Source: Neobacillus sp. Marseille-Q6967
Lineage (GTDB): Bacteria > Bacillota > Bacilli > Bacillales > Cytobacillaceae
Reading direction: 5' to 3'
Assembly: GCF_946151075.1 (NCBI RefSeq)
Contig: NZ_OX267715.1
Coordinates: 1,217,881 to 1,281,880, forward strand
Length of the DNA: 64,000 bases
A model generated the notes under the pieces. It did not search any database. It was not told where the DNA came from and saw only the letters and a program-made list of their open reading frames with translations. Positions 17,945 to 25,557 of the stretch are shown here, in pieces (the stretch's first letter is position 1; the number at the start of each line of letters is the position of its first letter). The translations under genes and the position numbers were made by a program.

Positions 17945-18904
17945 TTAGTGTTTATCTTTATCTTTTCCGTTACCTTTATCTTTTGATCCTTTGCTGCCCT
18001 TACTTCCTCTACTGCCTTTGGAGCCTTTACTGCCTTTTGATTTATGCCGCCCTTTGGGACCTTTAGGTCTCTTTTTATGATGATGGTTTCCTTTTGATCC
18101 ACTGCTTCCTTTATTACCTTTACTACCTTTACTTCCCTTCGAACTTTTAGAGCCTTTACTACCGCTTGACCCTTTACTACCGCTCGACCCACTGCTGCCC
18201 TTTGATCCGGTGCTTCCTTTACTTCCATTTGAACCCTTGCTTCCCTTTGAGTCATAACTCTTTACAAATTCGCCACAGCCGCAACCGCATCTCTTGAAAT
18301 ATCCACCTTCTGAACCGTGACTACCTTTAGAGTCTTTGCCATCGCCTTTGGAACTGTGCCCGCCTTTAGAGTCTTTGCCATCGCCTTTGGACCCGTGTCC
18401 GTCTTTAGAACCTTTGCCATCGCCTTTTGAACCTTTGCCATCGCCTTTTGAACCTTTGCCATCGCCTTTTGAGCCTTTGCTATCTCCTTTTGAGCCTTTG
18501 CTATCTCCTTTGGACCCGTGCCCGCCTTTAGATCCTTTGCTCCCGTTTGATCCGCTGCTGCCTTTACCTTTTTTACCTTTAGGTCCTTTTGGCCCCTTTC
18601 TGCCTTTTGAACCTCCACTGCCTTTAGATCCATGCCCTCCTTTGCTTCCGCCAGAACCGTGGCTGCCCTTGCTTCCGCCAGAACCGTGGCTGCCCTTGCT
18701 TCCGCCAGAACCGTGGCTGCCCTTGGAACCCTTGCTTCCATGGGAACCTTGGGAGCCTTCAGAGCCTTTGGATCCCCTGCTGCCTTCACTGCCATGCGAG
18801 TCAGCACTAGCAGAGAAACATTTTTTATCAGATTTTTCATTAGGATTGTTATCTAGAAAAAGTACAACTCCATTATTTTTAGCCTTAGACAGCAATTGAT
18901 TCAT
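17945..18904 (-). CDS. Gly-Ser-Lys collagen-like repeat protein, candidate spore-coat substrate of CotH
   Basis: About 319 residues, almost entirely low complexity. A 30-residue unique N-terminus (MNQLLSKAKNNGVVLFLDNN) is followed by Gly-X-Y triplets of GSK, GSH and GSG type. Next comes a heptad block of KGDGKGS units, an island RCGCGCGEFVKSYD, then more GSK triplets and a basic tail. It differs from classical collagen-like exosporium proteins by using Ser-Lys instead of Pro-Thr. It lies divergent from cotH, which is where B. subtilis has cotG, a Ser/Lys/Arg repeat coat protein phosphorylated by CotH. The start at 18904 has AGGA 5 bases upstream; ATGs at 18916 and 18937 are alternatives. The role as a CotG analogue is inferred. 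Confidence 0.8.
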   Translation of the reverse strand: MNQLLSKAKNNGVVLFLDNNPNEKSDKKCFSASADSHGSEGSRGSKGSEGSQGSHGSKGSKGSHGSGGSKGSHGSGGSKGSHGSGGSKGGHGSKGSGGSKGRKGPKGPKGKKGKGSSGSNGSKGSKGGHGSKGDSKGSKGDSKGSKGDGKGSKGDGKGSKGDGKGSKDGHGSKGDGKDSKGGHSSKGDGKDSKGSHGSEGGYFKRCGCGCGEFVKSYDSKGSKGSNGSKGSTGSKGSSGSSGSKGSSGSKGSKSSKGSKGSKGNKGSSGSKGNHHHKKRPKGPKGRHKSKGSKGSKGSRGSKGSKGSKDKGNGKDKDKH

Positions 18905-18958
18905 GTCTATCCTCATACTGATTTCCACCACTTTCATAAAAAAGTTATTTTCTATATC

Positions 18959-18967
18959 TAATTTATG
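18959..18967 (-). promoter_or_regulatory. Possible sigma-K -10 element for the GSK-repeat gene
   Basis: The minus strand reads CATAAATTA, an exact fit to the sigma-K -10 consensus CATANNNTA, 22 bases before the first ATG. The -35 part is weak. Mother-cell expression would fit a coat protein. Confidence 0.35.
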
Positions 18968-19116
18968 GAAGTTAAATGGTACTTGATATAGACAAACATA
19001 TATTTTTTAAAACTCAGCACATACCCTTTAACAATCGGCACATGCCCTGCAAAGAAAAACTAGATATTTGCACTGCACATTCATACCTAACTTTGCATAC
19101 TATCTAAAGATAAAAT

Positions 19117-20205
19117 ATGTATAGGGGTATGAAATTGTTAAAATATGAAATCTTCATCAATCCAAAACTTCTTCAAAGCCTGGAAAATGATATTTGGTCA
19201 GATGAGCAGATTCCTGCTGTTTTAAAAATGGGTGATGAACGAATTAAAATAGCTCTAAGCTACCGTGGGAATGTGATTAGAAAAAAGAGAAAGAAATCCT
19301 ATCATATTATTTTTCAAAAACCTTACCTGGTAAAAGGTGCACATGAAATTCACCTTAATGCGGAGTACGAAGATATCTCACTAAGCAGAAATAAACTCTC
19401 ACTTGACTTCTTTGACCGCATCGGTGTCATTTCACCTCATTCGGATCACGTTCTACTCTATATCAATGGATTTTTTAAAGGAATTTATTTAGAATTAGAA
19501 TCCTTTGATCAATTCCTCCTGCAAAAAAGAAATTTACCGGATGGTCCAATTATCTATGCCACGAATTATCATGCTAATTTTTCCTTACTAAATCCAGAAA
19601 ATGAGCTCAAAACAAGTTTAGATGAGGGCTACACAATCAAATATGGAAATGAAAATGATTTATTAAGACTGGAAGAATTTATTGCGATGATTAACACCGT
19701 CAGCAATGAAGAATTTGAAAAAGAGCTAGAAAAATACTTAAATATAGACCAATATTTAACTTGGCTGGCAGGTGTCGTTTGTACACAGAACTTTGATGGG
19801 TTTATCCACAACTATGCCTTGTATTTGAATCGTTCAACCAACCTTTACGAAATGACTCCATGGGATTATGACGGGACTTGGGGAAGAGATCTTCATGGAA
19901 GGCATCTTGATCACGATTTTGTGCCGATTACCGGCTATAACACGCTTACAGGCAGAATACTCCACTTTTATCCTTATAGGACAAAATACAGGGAAATCTT
20001 ATCTCATGTGCTAGAAAAACACTTCAATCTGGAAACTCTTCAGCCAATTATAGAAAAGCAGTTTCAAGAATTAAAGCCATATATCGTGAAAGATCCCTAT
20101 CTAAATATGTACATCAACCTATTTGAAAAAGAAAAAAGTGTCTTCTACAAGTTTATTAATAAACGAAAAGATTATCTGCAGGAAGAACTAGCGAAACTGT
20201 CCTAA
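19117..20205 (+). CDS. cotH: Spore coat protein kinase CotH
   Basis: 362 residues, matching B. subtilis CotH in length and motifs: ALSYRGNVIRKKRKKSYHI, GAHEIHLNAEYEDISL, RNKLSLDFFDR, NFDGFIHNYALYLN and TPWDYDGTWGRDLHG. CotH is an atypical protein kinase that phosphorylates Ser residues of CotB and CotG in the coat. The aspartates in NFDGF and WDYDGTWGRD are in the positions of the known active-site residues. It is divergent from the GSK-repeat gene and upstream of three cotB-like genes, so kinase and likely substrates are clustered. The start at 19117 has only a weak AAAG site; ATG at 19129 is possible. Confidence 0.93.
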   Translation: MYRGMKLLKYEIFINPKLLQSLENDIWSDEQIPAVLKMGDERIKIALSYRGNVIRKKRKKSYHIIFQKPYLVKGAHEIHLNAEYEDISLSRNKLSLDFFDRIGVISPHSDHVLLYINGFFKGIYLELESFDQFLLQKRNLPDGPIIYATNYHANFSLLNPENELKTSLDEGYTIKYGNENDLLRLEEFIAMINTVSNEEFEKELEKYLNIDQYLTWLAGVVCTQNFDGFIHNYALYLNRSTNLYEMTPWDYDGTWGRDLHGRHLDHDFVPITGYNTLTGRILHFYPYRTKYREILSHVLEKHFNLETLQPIIEKQFQELKPYIVKDPYLNMYINLFEKEKSVFYKFINKRKDYLQEELAKLS

Positions 20206-20217
20206 ATTCTATTAGGT

Positions 20218-20245
20218 GTATGGACATCCATATGCTTTTTTTTTG
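20218..20245 (+). terminator. Terminator of cotH
   Basis: GTATGG pairs with CCATAT around ACAT, then a run of nine Ts. Confidence 0.65.
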
Positions 20246-20358
20246 CCTATTTTTTCGAAAAGATGCGAAAAAAGGCGTCTATATTAGTACAACATCACAC
20301 CGTGATACATATAGATGCAGTGTAAAAGTTTATTTATCTAAAGGAGGATAAAGATTGT

Positions 20359-20901
20359 ATGAATAAAGACATGTGGCAGTCTTTAGTGGGGAAAACGATT
20401 AAGGTAGATAGAGGTGGCCCTGAATCGCGCGTAGGTAAATTGATGGATGTTTTAGACGACCATTTAGTCCTGCTTACAAAGGACGACGGCGTTGTTTATT
20501 ATAACACTCAGCATATTAAAAGCGTAACAGAAAACTCTAAAGACCTTATTAACTTAGGGATTGTGGTGCCAGAAAACTTTGAATATAAAAAGGCAGCAAG
20601 CTTCCAAAGTTTATTAGACTCACTAAAGTTTCAATGGGTTAAGATTAATCGCGGGGGTCCAGAAAAATTAGAAGGTGTTCTAAGCGAAAGTAATAAAGAT
20701 TATGTTTCCTTAATTAATAAAGAAGAAGTTGTACGGCTTTCCACCTATCATATCCGAAACGTCAGCTATGGATTAAAGGTGGAACAGGCAAGCAATGAGC
20801 AAAGTGAGGATAAAGGTGCTCAACAAACAATGACATCAACCGAACAACAAGCACTCCGTCAACGAGTGGTTCGCAGTGAAGATTCATCCGTAAGACAATA
20901 A
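20359..20901 (+). CDS. CotB-like spore coat protein (two-repeat, short)
   Basis: 180 residues. Two copies of a small beta-rich unit: GKTIKVDRGGPESRVGKLMD ending NTQHIKSV, and WVKINRGGPEKLEGVLSES ending STYHIRNV. This is the N-terminal module of CotB, without its long Ser/Lys/Arg tail; the short C-terminus has SSVRQ and RSEDSS. ATG at 20359 follows AAAGGAGG with somewhat long spacing. Upstream (20294-20306) is a 5-3-5 inverted repeat ATCAC/GTGAT. It is probably a coat component recruited with CotH. Confidence 0.82.
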   Translation: MNKDMWQSLVGKTIKVDRGGPESRVGKLMDVLDDHLVLLTKDDGVVYYNTQHIKSVTENSKDLINLGIVVPENFEYKKAASFQSLLDSLKFQWVKINRGGPEKLEGVLSESNKDYVSLINKEEVVRLSTYHIRNVSYGLKVEQASNEQSEDKGAQQTMTSTEQQALRQRVVRSEDSSVRQ

Positions 20902-20914
20902 TAGCGAAAAAAAC

Positions 20915-20942
20915 TTGTCGCTTCTCCACTGAGAAGCGACAA
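20915..20942 (+). terminator. Hairpin between the first and second cotB-like genes
   Basis: A perfect 12-bp stem TTGTCGCTTCTC / GAGAAGCGACAA with loop CACT, but only CTTTACCC follows. It may be a weak terminator or an RNA-stability element between the two genes. Confidence 0.6.
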
Positions 20943-20966
20943 CTTTACCCAAAGGAGGAATTGTAA

Positions 20967-22112
20967 ATGGGATCAGATAATTTTTCATCTACACTGGATT
21001 CGCTGATTGGTTATCAAGTGAATTTATATGTAGGTGAGGAAATTATTAAAGGTAAGTTAATGGGGGTAGAACCTGACCATATCATCATAGAAGACGAGTT
21101 CAAATATGTATTTTATTATAACATCGATAAAGTTCAGGCAATCACCAAAAATACAAAACAATTTAAAAGCGAAAATATTACCACAGAATTTTTAAAAACA
21201 CAAAGTTTACGAGAACTGTTAACCTCTTTAAAAAATACTTGGGTTACCATTCTATGTGTAAATAAGCAAACCTTTAGCGGGGTATTAAGTCTGGTGGACT
21301 TAGACTTTGCTACGCTCATTAGTGGTGAAGAAAGAATTTTAGTTAAAATTTCTCATATCTCCAACGTTTTAAAAGGATTTAAAAAGGAAGAAAAAGCAGA
21401 ATCCAATAAAAATGACAACGGCTCCGAATCTAATGATGAGAAAGTTGAACAGTCCAAAAGCGAAACATCAGTGGTTGTAAATGAAAATAAAAAAGCATCT
21501 CAAAAAGATAAGATGAAAAAAGTAGAAAAAGAAACGGCAAAAATCGTCATTCCTGAAAAAGAAAAGGATTTTAAAATTTGGTCTGAACCCGTTAAGGCAG
21601 ATGAAAAAATCGTAACATCTTCTCAAAAGCCAAAAGCGAACCCTGTCTCAAATGGAACGAATGAAGTAAAACAGTCAAAACAAGAAATGAAACCTATTAT
21701 TGAAACAAAGGCCCAAAAGTCTGAAGTGGTTCATAAAATCAATAAACAAGAAAAAGAAGTCATATCACCAGCTCCTTTTGTGGCAAGAGAGAAAAAATCT
21801 CCAGCTAAAGAGGTTCAAAAAGAGCTAAAACCAGTAAAAATGGAAACGATGTCTCAAAAAGATAAAAATGCAGACGAAATGCCAGCAAAGGTTAAAAAGG
21901 TTCAAGAAACCATCGAAACATCGCCATTAATGAAAATTGGCAGTTCAAGAAGAAGTAGTAAAGTTGCAAAAGAAACTGTTGTAAAACCACAAACACAAGA
22001 GGTTGCTGCTTCCAGGTTTGCTGGTGAACCAACTCCGCAACACGGCGATTTTGACCGCAGATCGATTTTTTCAGGATGGCCATCTAGAAAAAATATGCCA
22101 CGACGTTTTTAA
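20967..22112 (+). CDS. cotB: Spore coat protein CotB, Lys/Ser-rich tail
   Basis: 381 residues. Residues 1-135 contain two beta-barrel-like units (GYQVNLYVGEEIIKGKLMG ending YYNIDKVQAI; WVTILCVNKQTFSGVL ending KISHISNVL). Residues about 140-350 are a charged, Lys/Glu/Ser/Gln-rich disordered region, and the C-terminus contains SSRRSSKVAKE and RRSIFSGWPSR. In B. subtilis the Ser-rich tail of CotB is phosphorylated by CotH; the SRRSS cluster here is a natural candidate site. ATG at 20967 follows AAAGGAGGAATTGTAA. It is the full-length CotB of the cluster. Confidence 0.85.
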   Translation: MGSDNFSSTLDSLIGYQVNLYVGEEIIKGKLMGVEPDHIIIEDEFKYVFYYNIDKVQAITKNTKQFKSENITTEFLKTQSLRELLTSLKNTWVTILCVNKQTFSGVLSLVDLDFATLISGEERILVKISHISNVLKGFKKEEKAESNKNDNGSESNDEKVEQSKSETSVVVNENKKASQKDKMKKVEKETAKIVIPEKEKDFKIWSEPVKADEKIVTSSQKPKANPVSNGTNEVKQSKQEMKPIIETKAQKSEVVHKINKQEKEVISPAPFVAREKKSPAKEVQKELKPVKMETMSQKDKNADEMPAKVKKVQETIETSPLMKIGSSRRSSKVAKETVVKPQTQEVAASRFAGEPTPQHGDFDRRSIFSGWPSRKNMPRRF

Positions 22113-22277
22113 CATTATGCCTTTTTGGCAAATGGAAATAAAGAGATTGTTTATCCTCATTCCTGTTTCTCGAGACATATTTACTGCCATTGTACAAATA
22201 GAGCAGGGCCTTTTCTCCGCCTCTTAACAGCATGCGCCCTTCTCTTTTTGTAGGATGATGGGAAAGGAAGTGAACGA

Positions 22278-22949
22278 ATGAAGCTCAAAGATCGAATCGG
22301 TAATTATATTAAAATCGAAATTTCGGGGAATAAGCCTATAACAGGAATTTTAATTGATATTGGGAGCGATTTATGGGTTGTCTACAATGGTTATGACTAT
22401 TTGTATATTCCAACCGTCCATATCCAAAATTGGAAGTTTTTGAAGATAGATGAAATCGATGAAGTCATCACCGTATCAGATGAGCAATCACCCATCTTTA
22501 ATCACAATGAAGAAATATCATTAAGAAAAACTTTAACCGCAGCAAAGGGGATTTTTACTGAAATCTACGTAACTAGTAAACAAGCTTTACACGGTTATAT
22601 CATCAGCATTATGAATAATTATTTTGTATTCTACTCCCCTATTTATAAAACCATGTTTATTTCGCTTAACCACTTAAAATGGTTAATTCCCTATACAAAT
22701 AATCAGCGCCCATACGGTTTAAGCAACGCAAACTTCCCAGTTAATCCATCCGCTTTAACGTTTGCAAGATCATTTGAAGTTCAAATTGAAAAGTTGATTG
22801 GTGAGTTGATTGTGTTTAATATCGGTGAAAATGATAACGTCATCGGTAAAATCCAGGGAATCAAAAATAATTTCATCGAATTATTAACGGCAAAAGGAGA
22901 TCCTGTTTACTTGAACCTTCAGCATATAAAAACCGTTCATATGACGTAA
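22278..22949 (+). CDS. CotB-like coat protein with three repeat units
   Basis: 223 residues. Three copies of the CotB beta unit: GNYIKIEISGNKPITGIL ending IPTVHIQNW, EIYVTSKQALHGYIIS ending SLNHLKWL, and GELIVFNIGENDNVIGKI ending LNLQHIKTV. There is no charged tail, so it is unlikely to be a major phosphorylation target. ATG at 22278 follows AAAGGAAGTGAACGA. It has the same strand and theme as the two genes before it; a structural coat protein is likely. Confidence 0.8.
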   Translation: MKLKDRIGNYIKIEISGNKPITGILIDIGSDLWVVYNGYDYLYIPTVHIQNWKFLKIDEIDEVITVSDEQSPIFNHNEEISLRKTLTAAKGIFTEIYVTSKQALHGYIISIMNNYFVFYSPIYKTMFISLNHLKWLIPYTNNQRPYGLSNANFPVNPSALTFARSFEVQIEKLIGELIVFNIGENDNVIGKIQGIKNNFIELLTAKGDPVYLNLQHIKTVHMT

Positions 22950-23006
22950 GAAATGGTGATGGTCTTGGATTGATAACAAAAATGCTGCTCTGGCAAAATC
23001 ACACGG

Positions 23007-23030
23007 AGTGTCTATGAGGACACTCTTTTT
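23007..23030 (+). terminator. Terminator of the cotB-like cluster
   Basis: AGTGTC, loop TATGAG, GACACT, followed by CTTTTTAT. Confidence 0.8.
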
Positions 23031-23144
23031 ATCATAGAAGATCTTTTTTACGTAAGTACATATTTCCATTCATAAATATTAAATATTTCATAATAAGAAG
23101 CATACATTTCTATAGACCAATTAAATGCATCAGGGAGGTTCAGT

Positions 23145-24335
23145 ATGGACATCTTTGTCAGGCAAGGTGATTCTTTATGGTATTATAGTCAATTGTTTCG
23201 AATCAATCTTCAACTCATACTAGATTCGAACCGTAATATTCAACCGGCTCAGCTTGCGGCTGGACAGCGGATTAGAATTCCAGGATTTGTTGCACAAATT
23301 TATACGGTCCGACAAGGAGACTCTTTCTGGAGTATTGCGCAACGACGTAATCTTTCCAATGATGCCCTACTTTTGGTAAACCCAACCGTCAATCCAAATC
23401 GATTACAAGTCGGTCAAACCATCCGAGTTCCGTTAAGGATTACATGGAGACTTGTCCAAGGAAAGCAGGAATATGATTTCACCCGGATGATGAACGATAT
23501 CAGAAGGCTGCAGAACGTATATCCATTTTTGCAGATAGCTGTCATTGGGAATTCAGTCTTAGGCAATGCCATTCAAGAAGTCCGAATTGGTACTGGTCCT
23601 AAAAGGGTTCACTATAATGCGTCTTTTCATGCCAACGAATGGATTACCACACCGGTAATCATGACGTTTTTGAATGATTATTGCTTATCTTTAACGAATC
23701 AGAATCCAATACGCGGTTTAGTTACCCTCCCCTTATATCAGCAAACCACCTTATCCATTGTTCCAATGGTCAACCCTGATGGTGTCAGTCTTGTCATAAA
23801 TGGTCCTCCTGAAGTAGATCCGTGGAGAACACGAGTAGTAGAGCTAAACAACGGGAGTACGGATTTCTCCGGCTGGAAAGCGAATATCCGTGGTGTAGAC
23901 CTGAATGATCAGTTTCCGGCCGAGTGGGAACTTGAAAGGGAACGGAATCCGAAAGTTCCAGGGCCGCGTGATTATGGCGGCGAGAGACCATTGTCAGAAC
24001 CAGAAGCCATCGCAATGGCCAATTTAACCAGAAGCCGTGATTTTGCCAGAGTACTAGCCTTTCATACACAAGGAGAAGTGATTTACTGGGGATTCGAAAA
24101 CCTTGAACCGCCTGAATCTGAAATACTGGTGAATGAATTCAGCAGAGTCAGCGGCTATGAACCTGTCAAAACCATCGAAAGCTACGCAGGCTACAAAGAC
24201 TGGTTCATCCAAGACTGGCGGAGACCAGGCTTCACCGTCGAACTCGGAACAGGCATCAACCCCCTTCCCCTCACCCAATTCGACGAAATCTACCAGGAAA
24301 CCCTCGGCATCTTCCTCGCCGGACTCTATGGGTGA
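23145..24335 (+). CDS. LysM - M14 peptidase, gamma-D-glutamyl-L-diamino acid endopeptidase type
   Basis: 396 residues. Two LysM modules occupy about 1-100 (VRQGDSLWYYSQLFRIN and VRQGDSFWSIAQRRNLS). The M14 zinc carboxypeptidase domain follows, with zinc ligands in FHANEW and AFHTQGE and the catalytic glutamate in FTVELGTG. This is the layout of endopeptidase I of Lysinibacillus sphaericus and B. subtilis YqgT, which cut the gamma-D-Glu-diaminopimelate bond of cell-wall peptides during sporulation or recycling. There is no signal peptide. ATG at 23145 follows GGGAGGTTCAGT. The last 50 codons are strongly C-ending, unlike the rest of the gene. Confidence 0.9.
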   Translation: MDIFVRQGDSLWYYSQLFRINLQLILDSNRNIQPAQLAAGQRIRIPGFVAQIYTVRQGDSFWSIAQRRNLSNDALLLVNPTVNPNRLQVGQTIRVPLRITWRLVQGKQEYDFTRMMNDIRRLQNVYPFLQIAVIGNSVLGNAIQEVRIGTGPKRVHYNASFHANEWITTPVIMTFLNDYCLSLTNQNPIRGLVTLPLYQQTTLSIVPMVNPDGVSLVINGPPEVDPWRTRVVELNNGSTDFSGWKANIRGVDLNDQFPAEWELERERNPKVPGPRDYGGERPLSEPEAIAMANLTRSRDFARVLAFHTQGEVIYWGFENLEPPESEILVNEFSRVSGYEPVKTIESYAGYKDWFIQDWRRPGFTVELGTGINPLPLTQFDEIYQETLGIFLAGLYG

Positions 24336-24343
24336 CAGGCACC
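24331..24343. repeat. Short dispersed repeat GGTGACAGGCACC, copy 1
   Basis: GGTGACAGGCACC overlaps the TGA stop of the M14 gene. An inverted copy (GGTGCCTGTCACC) occurs at 43814-43826. GGTG and CACC form a 4-bp palindrome. Confidence 0.55.
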
Positions 24344-24383
24344 GCGAAAATACATTTGTACTCCTTGGGTGGACAGTGAAAAT

Positions 24384-24411
24384 GAGAACTAAGTTGAGGT
24401 TCTCTTTTTTG
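24384..24411 (+). terminator. Terminator of the LysM-M14 gene
   Basis: GAGAAC and GTTCTC form a 6-bp stem followed by a run of Ts. Confidence 0.7.
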
Positions 24412-24469
24412 TTGTTTTGTTATCGGTTTATGCTATGGTTAGGGTATATTCTTTAAAGTTGGTGAAATC

Positions 24470-24865
24470 ATGGGAGAACGGATTGTTCTGTTTGATGGTG
24501 TGTGTAATCTTTGTCATAATAGTGTGCAATTTATTATCAAAAGAGATCCTCATGGCCATTTTAAGTTTGCCTCGCTTCAGAGTGAAATCGGGAATAGATT
24601 GTTGGAGGAATATGGTTTATCACAGCAAACCAACAGTATCGTTTTAATTGAGCATAACAAGGTTTACTTAAAATCAAGTGCTGCATTACGGATATGCAGC
24701 AAACTAAGCGGCCTTTGGAAGCTGCTCGGAATCCTAAGATTTGTTCCTCCTATCTTTAGAGACCCCCTTTATCATATTGTTGCTAAAAACCGATATAAAT
24801 GGTACGGGAAAAGTGACAGCTGCATGCTGCCGTCCCCGGAAACGAAAAACAAATTTTTAGATTAA
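24470..24865 (+). CDS. DCC-family thiol-disulfide oxidoreductase (DUF393, YuxK-like)
   Basis: 131 residues. The N-terminal motif VLFDGVCNLCHNSVQFI contains the family's D-C-C pattern with CxxC. The rest (FASLQSEIG, then VYLKSSAALRIC) follows YuxK. The family is predicted to be thioredoxin-like; its substrates are unknown. ATG at 24470 has a weak ribosome site, with TTGGTGAAATC upstream. Standalone gene. Confidence 0.88.
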   Translation: MGERIVLFDGVCNLCHNSVQFIIKRDPHGHFKFASLQSEIGNRLLEEYGLSQQTNSIVLIEHNKVYLKSSAALRICSKLSGLWKLLGILRFVPPIFRDPLYHIVAKNRYKWYGKSDSCMLPSPETKNKFLD

Positions 24866-24982
24866 ATGATTAAATAAAGACTATAAAAAATTTTAAAAAT
24901 TTTTAATAAACAGGACAGGTTAACTACATGCCTGTACAAAACCGACATATATTGTACTAACCCATGATACAATACCTCCTTT

Positions 24983-25012
24983 AGAAAGTGGTTCCCGCCA
25001 CTTTCTTTTTTT
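24983..25012 (+). terminator. Rho-independent terminator, plus strand
   Basis: AGAAAGTGG / CCACTTTCT with loop TTCCCG, then seven Ts. It is 118 bases past the DCC-family gene, which it may serve; an unannotated short RNA ending here is possible. Confidence 0.8.
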
Positions 25013-25091
25013 GCTCTGTTAAACCTGCCCGTTGATTTCCGTTCCAATCACCGTGCAGCAACTTCAACTATGAGCTTTAACAGAACCTTGG

Positions 25092-25192
25092 CAAAAAAAA
25101 GACCTTTGGACAAATGTCCAAAGGTAAAGGATGAGCTTAGTGGTCTAGGCTAAGCCCAATTTTAGGAGGTCTAAACTCAGAAGAATTTAAAC
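25092..25192 (-). ncRNA. Candidate trans-acting small RNA with anti-Shine-Dalgarno motif
   Basis: This intergenic stretch has a complete transcription unit on the minus strand with no ORF of note. The promoter is TTGAAT (plus-strand 25222-25227), a 17-base spacer, then TAATAT (25199-25204). The predicted RNA of about 100 nt carries an unpaired GACCTCCTAAAA, which could pair with ribosome sites. A hairpin GGGCTTAG / CTAAGCTC follows, then a strong terminator ACCTTTGGACA / TGTCCAAAGGT ending in eight Ts. No protein gene precedes the terminator, so it has no other obvious owner. The layout is that of C/U-rich regulatory RNAs in Firmicutes. I do not recognise it as a named RNA. Confidence 0.55.
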
Positions 25193-25198
25193 ATCTTT

Positions 25199-25227
25199 AT
25201 ATTACCATTTTCCGAAAATTCATTCAA
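25199..25227 (-). promoter_or_regulatory. Sigma-A-type promoter of the candidate small RNA
   Basis: Minus strand TTGAAT, 17 bases, TAATAT. The predicted start point is near 25192. Confidence 0.5.
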
Positions 25228-25393
25228 CAATGTAAAGTGATAAAGTGTAAAAGTTAGTCCAAAAGACCTATAAAAAACATACTATATTTAGTTGATCGAA
25301 ACAAATGTTCCTACTACATATATGTTAATACAAGGCCAAACTATTTACCACTAGTATATAAAAAATAAAACTCCCCTCTTCAAAATAAATTGG

Positions 25394-25453
25394 TTGACAC
25401 TCTTGTATATACAAGTTAGAATGTAAACGTACTCAACAGCTTGTATATACAGG
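25394..25453 (+). promoter_or_regulatory. treP promoter with two TreR operators and a cre site
   Basis: TTGACA (25394-25399), 17 bases, TAGAAT (25417-25422) form a near-ideal sigma-A promoter. The spacer is filled by the palindrome CTTGTATATACAAG (25402-25415), and a second copy CTTGTATATACAGG lies at 25440-25453. These match the known TreR operator. Between them TGTAAACGTACTCA (25422-25435) fits the CcpA cre consensus with one mismatch. Repression by TreR when trehalose-6-phosphate is absent and catabolite repression by CcpA follow from this layout. Confidence 0.9.
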
Positions 25454-25515
25454 TATAAGATAAATGAAAACGGACACATATACCTGTGAGTTGAAGTCAA
25501 TAATATATTAGAAAA

Positions 25516-25539
25516 AGAATTGGTTTTTTTTCCAATTCT
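25516..25539 (+). other. Hairpin in the treP leader
   Basis: AGAATTGG, eight Ts, CCAATTCT, just upstream of the treP ribosome site. It may protect the 5' end of the mRNA or modulate translation; nothing more can be said. Confidence 0.4.
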
Positions 25540-25557
25540 GTTTAGGGGGAAATATAA

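Noticed and set aside
18262..18840. Lys/Ala-rich ORF on the minus strand, second frame
   Set aside because: Another frame of the same triplet repeats; no start site and no independent terminator.
18336..18899. Long Pro/Leu-rich ORF on the plus strand
   Set aside because: It is the shadow of the Gly-Ser-Lys repeat gene on the other strand; the periodic codons keep the opposite frame open.
22003..22227. 74-codon plus-strand ORF at the end of cotB
   Set aside because: It lies out of frame in the cotB tail and has no ribosome site.
24862..25047. 61-codon minus-strand ORF
   Set aside because: The strong AAAGGAGG site inside it leads to ATG GGT TAG, only two codons, and the ORF spans a plus-strand terminator.
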